DNA of 10,544 nt from positions 1 to 10,544 of the forward strand of contig JAFAFM010000126.1 of the NCBI GenBank assembly GCA_023423495.1, given 5' to 3'. A program made the translations under genes and the position numbers. Shown here one piece after another: positions 6,927 through 10,544 of this stretch. The notes under the pieces were generated by a model that was given only the letters and a program-made list of their open reading frames with translations, was not told where the DNA came from and did no database searches. Origin of the DNA: Armatimonadota bacterium. Its GTDB lineage: Bacteria; Armatimonadota; Fimbriimonadia; Fimbriimonadales; Fimbriimonadaceae. Within the stretch, counting starts at the first letter, position 1. The number at the start of each line of letters is the position of its first letter.

Positions 6927-8954
6927 TTACTTGGGCTGGAGCAGAAGGTAGTCCAAACCAAACATGTTCCGAGGCACGGCGCCCGCTCGGTGACCATTGC
7001 TTATTACCTCGACGTTTACAATGCCACTGGGGAATTGGGCCGTGCCTAGCGAGATCTTGTTCCACTTGACTCCATCTCCGAAGAAGTCGAGCCTCTTTGC
7101 CGGCAGCAGCTCTCTTCCGGTGGAATCCAAGACTCGGATGGAGTGGATTCCGTAGTCGCGAGCGTGGCAGAAGTTGCCGATGAGTTCGAAGTTGCCAGCT
7201 TGGGCAATTGGGATTTCTAGGGTGAGTTTGTCACCCTCCTTTGCATCCATCCACCATAGCTGTTGCCCGCCCGACAGCTCCCAAAAGCCACCTTGCAGTT
7301 CAGTTTTGCCTCCAGAAAAGCGTGCCGTAAGCTTTTCACCTTCGATTGCCCCCTTGACTGGGGCAGGCGGTGTTGTTTCCACCAGCAAGCGATCTGCCCC
7401 GGTGATTGGCTTCATGTTGGATTTCGAGCCGGGGCGTGAATACCAATAGCTCACTCGGGAGAACCGGGCTTGGACTTCGGCCCAATGCCACATTTCGATG
7501 TCAAAGCGAAGCGAATCCGTGAACGGGATTGGATCAAAGGTTTGGAATCTTCGCACGCTCGTCTGGCCAAAGTTGCCAGGACCGTCGCATCGAGACTGGC
7601 CATGATATGGCTTCGTGAAGAGCATCGGCGAACACCATGCATAGCCGAAGTAGTCTTCGGTGCCCGTTCCAAAAGTAGATGGGAAGGTTTCTCCGTCGAC
7701 ATAGATCTTCTCGTCGCCCTCTCCCCACCAAGCGGGAGTCGGGTTGGTCACGTGCAAATGCGTCCCGACAAACATTCCTTCTCCTTGCGCGGAGAGAAAT
7801 TCCATGTCGCGCATCGGGCGAGTATTTCCGGCGTCGCTGTTGTAGATTGCACGGAAGTAGTAAGTTTCAGGAGTGAAGCGGCGATCGCTCCATTCAAGGT
7901 TCACGGTGAGTGGCACTTCGACCTTGCCTGGACCGATGATGGATATATCCATTCGACGCAAGAAGGGCATGGGCCAATAGCAGGTCATGGTGCCATCGGG
8001 GGTCACGGTTATCGGGAAGCTATTCGCCGCATTCGGACCTGGGGCAGAGGCGAAAAAGTCTCCAAGCGGCGCTTCGACGGTCCGCTCGCCGTCGCAGGAA
8101 ATCCGAATCGTCGAGTTTCGCAGCACATTGTGGGGTTGGAACGGATCATCCCAATCCATCGCCCGGATGTTCTGAACCAATGGAAATGGAATCTTGACCT
8201 GCAGTTTCTGAAGGACGCCGCCGCTCCGTGAGGTCAGGGTCTTGGCGTACCCGCGACCATTCGGCGTCAACAGTGCTTTATCGGATGCCTTCTGCTTCGC
8301 TTCGTATTTGGGTGGGCCGAAGAGAGCTTTACCGGTCGAAGAGATCTTCGCAGTCGGAAGCTTGGCGGGATCAAAGGTTTCCACCGCTGTGCCTCGATCA
8401 TAGGTTCGATAACCCACGTGATAGTAAAGCGGAGGATGCTCAGGTTTGTCATTTTCCACCGTCACCTTTAATGACTTTGCATAGGGGAAAGGAAAGTAAA
8501 TGTTTGCTCCTTGAGCACAACCGTAGGCGATCGGATCGCGATAGGGTTCCACGTTCCCTAACAACAGGTCCGCCATTTTCGCTTCCAGCCTCGGCTTGGA
8601 TTCACCGTCGAAATACATCCGAATGGTGCCCATCGGGTTGGCCGACCAGATTCGGACCATTGCGCCCGGACCCGTCAGGTCTGCCATCACGTATTCCTTC
8701 CGGCCGGAAACTTCCTCTACCCGCTCGAACTTGCCTGAGTCTCCGTTGGCAAACCACGTCTTCTCGTCCTTGGGATCTTTGGAGGCTCGGTCGTAGCTGC
8801 TCGCTTGTGCGGCGCGAAAGAATGGCGCTGGCCTTGCCGTCAGCCAATCTAAATTCGCCATCTGGTCTAATAGATTACTTACTGTAACTTTTTGAGCCGG
8901 CGCAACTGCGGCCAAAATTCCAAACAAGATCAAACAGCTTCGTTTCAAATCCAT
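6927..8954 (-). CDS. Secreted GH172 (DUF2961) glycoside hydrolase
   Basis: A 675-residue secreted protein of the DUF2961/GH172 family, whose characterised members act on furanosides (alpha-D-fructofuranosides and D-arabinofuranosides). A signal peptide MDLKRSCLILFGILAAVAPA (1-20) ends at a plausible APA|Q site. The catalytic domain runs about 35-510: DLTGPGAMVRIW (92-103), YFPFPYAKSLKVTVEND (153-169), GEGDEKIYVDGETFP (411-425) and GTGTEDYFG (430-438). Glu412 and Glu433 are 21 residues apart, the same spacing as the two catalytic Glu of the Bifidobacterium enzyme as I recall them. Residues about 530-675 look like a beta-sandwich of carbohydrate-binding type. The end at 8954 is the ATG; the Shine-Dalgarno favours a TTG two codons later (8948). 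An upstream in-frame ATG at 9041 would lie inside the divergent permease gene and is not credible. Confidence 0.9.
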   Translation of the reverse strand: MDLKRSCLILFGILAAVAPAQKVTVSNLLDQMANLDWLTARPAPFFRAAQASSYDRASKDPKDEKTWFANGDSGKFERVEEVSGRKEYVMADLTGPGAMVRIWSANPMGTIRMYFDGESKPRLEAKMADLLLGNVEPYRDPIAYGCAQGANIYFPFPYAKSLKVTVENDKPEHPPLYYHVGYRTYDRGTAVETFDPAKLPTAKISSTGKALFGPPKYEAKQKASDKALLTPNGRGYAKTLTSRSGGVLQKLQVKIPFPLVQNIRAMDWDDPFQPHNVLRNSTIRISCDGERTVEAPLGDFFASAPGPNAANSFPITVTPDGTMTCYWPMPFLRRMDISIIGPGKVEVPLTVNLEWSDRRFTPETYYFRAIYNSDAGNTRPMRDMEFLSAQGEGMFVGTHLHVTNPTPAWWGEGDEKIYVDGETFPSTFGTGTEDYFGYAWCSPMLFTKPYHGQSRCDGPGNFGQTSVRRFQTFDPIPFTDSLRFDIEMWHWAEVQARFSRVSYWYSRPGSKSNMKPITGADRLLVETTPPAPVKGAIEGEKLTARFSGGKTELQGGFWELSGGQQLWWMDAKEGDKLTLEIPIAQAGNFELIGNFCHARDYGIHSIRVLDSTGRELLPAKRLDFFGDGVKWNKISLGTAQFPSGIVNVEVISNGHRAGAVPRNMFGLDYLLLQPK

Positions 8955-8959
8955 CCTCC
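8955..8959 (-). promoter_or_regulatory. Shine-Dalgarno of the GH172 gene
   Basis: On the minus strand this is GGAGG, directly touching the ATG at 8952-8954, a spacing too short to work for that codon. It stands 6 nt before a TTG at 8946-8948, an ideal distance, so the translated start may be the TTG, giving MKRSCLILF as the signal peptide start. Either way the mature protein is unchanged. Confidence 0.6.
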
Positions 8960-9004
8960 GATGCAGGAAAGAACCCCTAACCTGACGAACCTTACAGATA
9001 CCAG
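8955..9004. promoter_or_regulatory. Compact divergent intergenic region
   Basis: Only 50 bp separate the starts of the divergent GH172 and sugar permease genes, so their promoters must overlap each other or lie within the neighbouring coding regions. I see no convincing -35/-10 pair and no clear operator palindrome. AACCT occurs twice, at 8979-8983 and 8988-8992, nine bases apart; this may be chance. The arrangement suggests shared regulation of hydrolase and transporter. Confidence 0.4.
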
Positions 9005-9973
9005 ATGTTGGCCTCGTTGACTCAAAAAAACCTTCGATCAAATCTACTACAAAACATTCAGCGTTACCAAGGCATCATCGGCTTGGTATTGCTGCTGATC
9101 GTGGCGTTTTTCCTGGATCGCGAGCATTTTTACTCGTCTAACAACATTGCCAACGTACTGAACCAGTTGGCCGTACCGGGCATCCTGGCCGTCGGAATGA
9201 CGTTTGTGATCCTCACGGGCGGCATCGACCTGAGCGCGGGCTCCTTGCTTGGGCTTGTCAATTGCATCGCTGCAACTTGGATCGTCGCGGGCACGAGCGT
9301 TCCGCTTACGATCTTGTACTGCCTCTTCATTGGGACAGCGGTCGGGGGTGGATTGGGATACCTCGTCAGCGGTACCCGACTGCAGCCCTTTATTGTCACC
9401 TTGGCAGCGATGGTAAGCCTAAGGGGCCTTGCCTATGTGTACACCAATAACGGCACGGTGAGCGGCCTCGGCAAATCGCTTCAATTTCTGGTCGACACCA
9501 AGCTTGGCGTCCCCTTGAGCGCTTGGTTAATGCTCGGAATCACAGCAGTCGCTACGGTTGTTTTATGGGGCACCGTCTTTGGTCGCAATGTTTACGCGGT
9601 TGGTGGGAATGAACAAGCCGCCCGCTATGCCGGACTTCGGTTAACTTGGATCCGGATTGGAGCCTATGCGGCAAATGGATTTTGTGTCGCGCTGGCCGCA
9701 CTGATCTTGACGGCCAGGAACCGAAATGGCGATCCCTCTGCGGGGGTGGGCTATGAACTGGACGCGATTACTGCAGTCGTAGTCGGTGGCACGTCTCTGA
9801 TTGGAGGCACAGGTGGCACTCTTGGAACGTTTCTCGGCGCGCTGTTCATCGTCTGCCTGAACGTCCTAATTATTTTGAAGGGTGTGAACACCTACGTTGG
9901 CATGGGTTGGAAAGGACTCATCATACTAATTGCTGTTTACTTACAAAACATCGGCAGGAGATCTGAATCATGA
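9005..9973 (+). CDS. Sugar ABC transporter permease (RbsC/YtfT type)
   Basis: Inner-membrane permease of a ribose/galactofuranose-type (CUT2) sugar ABC importer. Its 322 residues match the family length (E. coli RbsC 321). About eight to ten hydrophobic segments are visible. Family motifs: GILAVGMTFVILTGGIDLSA (59-78) and GGNEQAARYAGL (200-211), plus a Gly-rich stretch GGTSLIGGTGGTLGTFLGAL (261-280) of the cytoplasmic coupling region. The ATG at 9005 has no clear Shine-Dalgarno. The binding-protein gene follows with an ATGA overlap, so the two are translationally coupled. The cognate ATPase gene is not in this window; it may lie downstream. Substrate: pentose or hexose, possibly in furanose form (inferred from the neighbouring genes). 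Confidence 0.94.
   Translation: MLASLTQKNLRSNLLQNIQRYQGIIGLVLLLIVAFFLDREHFYSSNNIANVLNQLAVPGILAVGMTFVILTGGIDLSAGSLLGLVNCIAATWIVAGTSVPLTILYCLFIGTAVGGGLGYLVSGTRLQPFIVTLAAMVSLRGLAYVYTNNGTVSGLGKSLQFLVDTKLGVPLSAWLMLGITAVATVVLWGTVFGRNVYAVGGNEQAARYAGLRLTWIRIGAYAANGFCVALAALILTARNRNGDPSAGVGYELDAITAVVVGGTSLIGGTGGTLGTFLGALFIVCLNVLIILKGVNTYVGMGWKGLIILIAVYLQNIGRRSES
9956..9960 (+). promoter_or_regulatory. Shine-Dalgarno of the binding-protein gene
   Basis: AGGAG inside the end of the permease gene, 9 nt before the ATG at 9970. With the ATGA stop-start overlap it supports the start chosen for the binding protein and allows extra initiation of this high-copy component. Confidence 0.65.
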
Positions 9974-10544
9974 AGTTTGCTCTCGGGCTCATCGCGGCCT
10001 CTCTCGTTATTGGGTGCTCAAACTCCACATCGGAAGGCGGCAGTGCGGGAGGAACCGCTACGTCTGGATCAAAACCGCTTGTTGTCTTCTCGCAAGCCAA
10101 CTCGCAAGACCCTTGGCGAAAAGTGTTTGATGCCGAGACGAAAGCCGCAGCCGAAAAATACGCCGGCGAGATGGAGTTCGACATGCAGGATGCGGGCGGA
10201 GACGCGGCTCGGCAAAATGACATCGTCGAGACATTCTTGGTACGTAACCCCAAGGTTCTGCTGATCTCCCCGACAGAAACATCGGTTGAAGCTTCAGTGG
10301 AGAAGGCGTACGATGCCGGAGTTCACGTCATCCTTCTGGACCGGGCAATCGAGAGTGATAAGTACACAGCCTTGATTGGCGGCGACAACGTCGAGATTGG
10401 CAAGCAAGCCGGTGAATATGTGGCCGAACGATTGAATGGTAAGGGGACCGTGTTGATGATTCAGGGCATTGCCCAGGCAACACCTACCAAGGATCGCAAT
10501 AGTGGATTCCTAGAGGCTTTGAAGGCGCATCCCGGCATCAATGT
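9970..10544 (+). CDS. Sugar-binding lipoprotein of the ABC importer, 3'-truncated
   Basis: Periplasmic-binding protein type 1 (Peripla_BP_4 type) that captures sugar for the permease encoded just upstream. The frame is open to the window end (191 codons seen, about 60 percent of a typical protein). The N-terminus MKFALGLIAASLVIGC has a lipobox ending in Cys16, followed by a Ser/Gly-rich linker (17-34), so it is membrane-tethered. The core starts PLVVFSQANSQDPWR (36-50). The FSQ...WR pattern, LLDRAI (122-127) and TKDRNSGF (173-180) resemble E. coli YtfQ, the galactofuranose-binding protein, more than RbsB. Trp49, Arg50, Arg125 and Arg176 are candidate ligand contacts. The ATGA overlap with the permease fixes the start. 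Confidence 0.92.
   Translation, partial: MKFALGLIAASLVIGCSNSTSEGGSAGGTATSGSKPLVVFSQANSQDPWRKVFDAETKAAAEKYAGEMEFDMQDAGGDAARQNDIVETFLVRNPKVLLISPTETSVEASVEKAYDAGVHVILLDRAIESDKYTALIGGDNVEIGKQAGEYVAERLNGKGTVLMIQGIAQATPTKDRNSGFLEALKAHPGIN

Noticed and set aside
7470..8231. Long open frame (253 codons) on the + strand, opposite the GH172 gene
   Set aside because: The minus-strand product has clear family motifs throughout; this frame is its antisense shadow with Arg-rich, low-hydrophobicity sequence, no recognisable domain and no ribosome site.
8228..8887. Second long + strand frame (219 codons) opposite the GH172 N-terminal half
   Set aside because: Also antisense to well-matched GH172 sequence; composition (many Arg and Ser) is typical of a shadow frame.
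8955..9004. AACCT direct repeat as an operator
   Set aside because: Two five-base copies in a 50-bp gap can arise by chance and no dyad or known operator is seen; noted only within the intergenic entry.
1..10544. Mobile element, CRISPR array, toxin-antitoxin or defence genes
   Set aside because: I saw no terminal repeats, repeat-spacer pattern, transposase or integrase motifs, or small paired toxin-antitoxin frames; all coding space is explained by housekeeping and sugar-use genes.

Overview
The window reads as an ordinary free-living bacterial chromosome. It is moderately GC-rich by eye (mid-50s percent), densely coded, and has no stretch over 300 bases without a gene. I see no rRNA, tRNA, CRISPR array, insertion sequence or phage gene. 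No marker here settles the taxonomy. A GH172/DUF2961 hydrolase, a split ATP synthase locus and many starts without Shine-Dalgarno sites would fit the Armatimonadota or a similar deep-branching, polysaccharide-using phylum, but this is a weak inference.

Region 1 (1-4623, + strand) is an F1Fo ATP synthase operon in the order atpB(partial)-atpE-atpF-atpH-atpA-atpG. It supplies the whole membrane part (a, c, b), the delta stalk, the alpha catalytic-ring subunit and the gamma rotor. The beta (atpD) and epsilon (atpC) genes, which often follow atpG, are absent: atpG is followed 9 bp later by a GNAT acetyltransferase gene (4633-5142). Two perfect hairpins sit inside the operon, after atpE and after atpA. 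These are the two junctions where the required copy number per enzyme drops (c-ring to b, and alpha3 to gamma1). atpE also has the clearest Shine-Dalgarno site of the locus, behind a G-poor leader. Subunit b has an extra N-terminal membrane helix. Subunit a carries a lysine where E. coli has His245, and a His/Asp/Glu-rich tail.

Region 2 (5144-8954, - strand) is a tightly packed four-gene unit, read right to left: secreted GH172/DUF2961 glycoside hydrolase, PAP2 phosphatase, hotdog acyl-CoA thioesterase, and an unrecognised membrane-anchored or exported protein. The gaps are 9 bp, an 11 bp overlap and 18 bp, so they are probably co-transcribed. It converges on the GNAT gene with one base between the stop codons.

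Region 3 (9005-10544, + strand) starts 50 bp from the hydrolase gene and is divergent from it. It encodes an RbsC/YtfT-type sugar ABC permease and, through an ATGA overlap, a lipoprotein sugar-binding protein cut by the window end. The binding protein has YtfQ-like features (galactofuranose-type). GH172 enzymes act on furanosides, so the divergent pair may form an external furanoside hydrolysis and furanose uptake module. This is the most interesting functional hypothesis in the window, though it is built from known families. I found no clear evidence of a wholly undescribed system.
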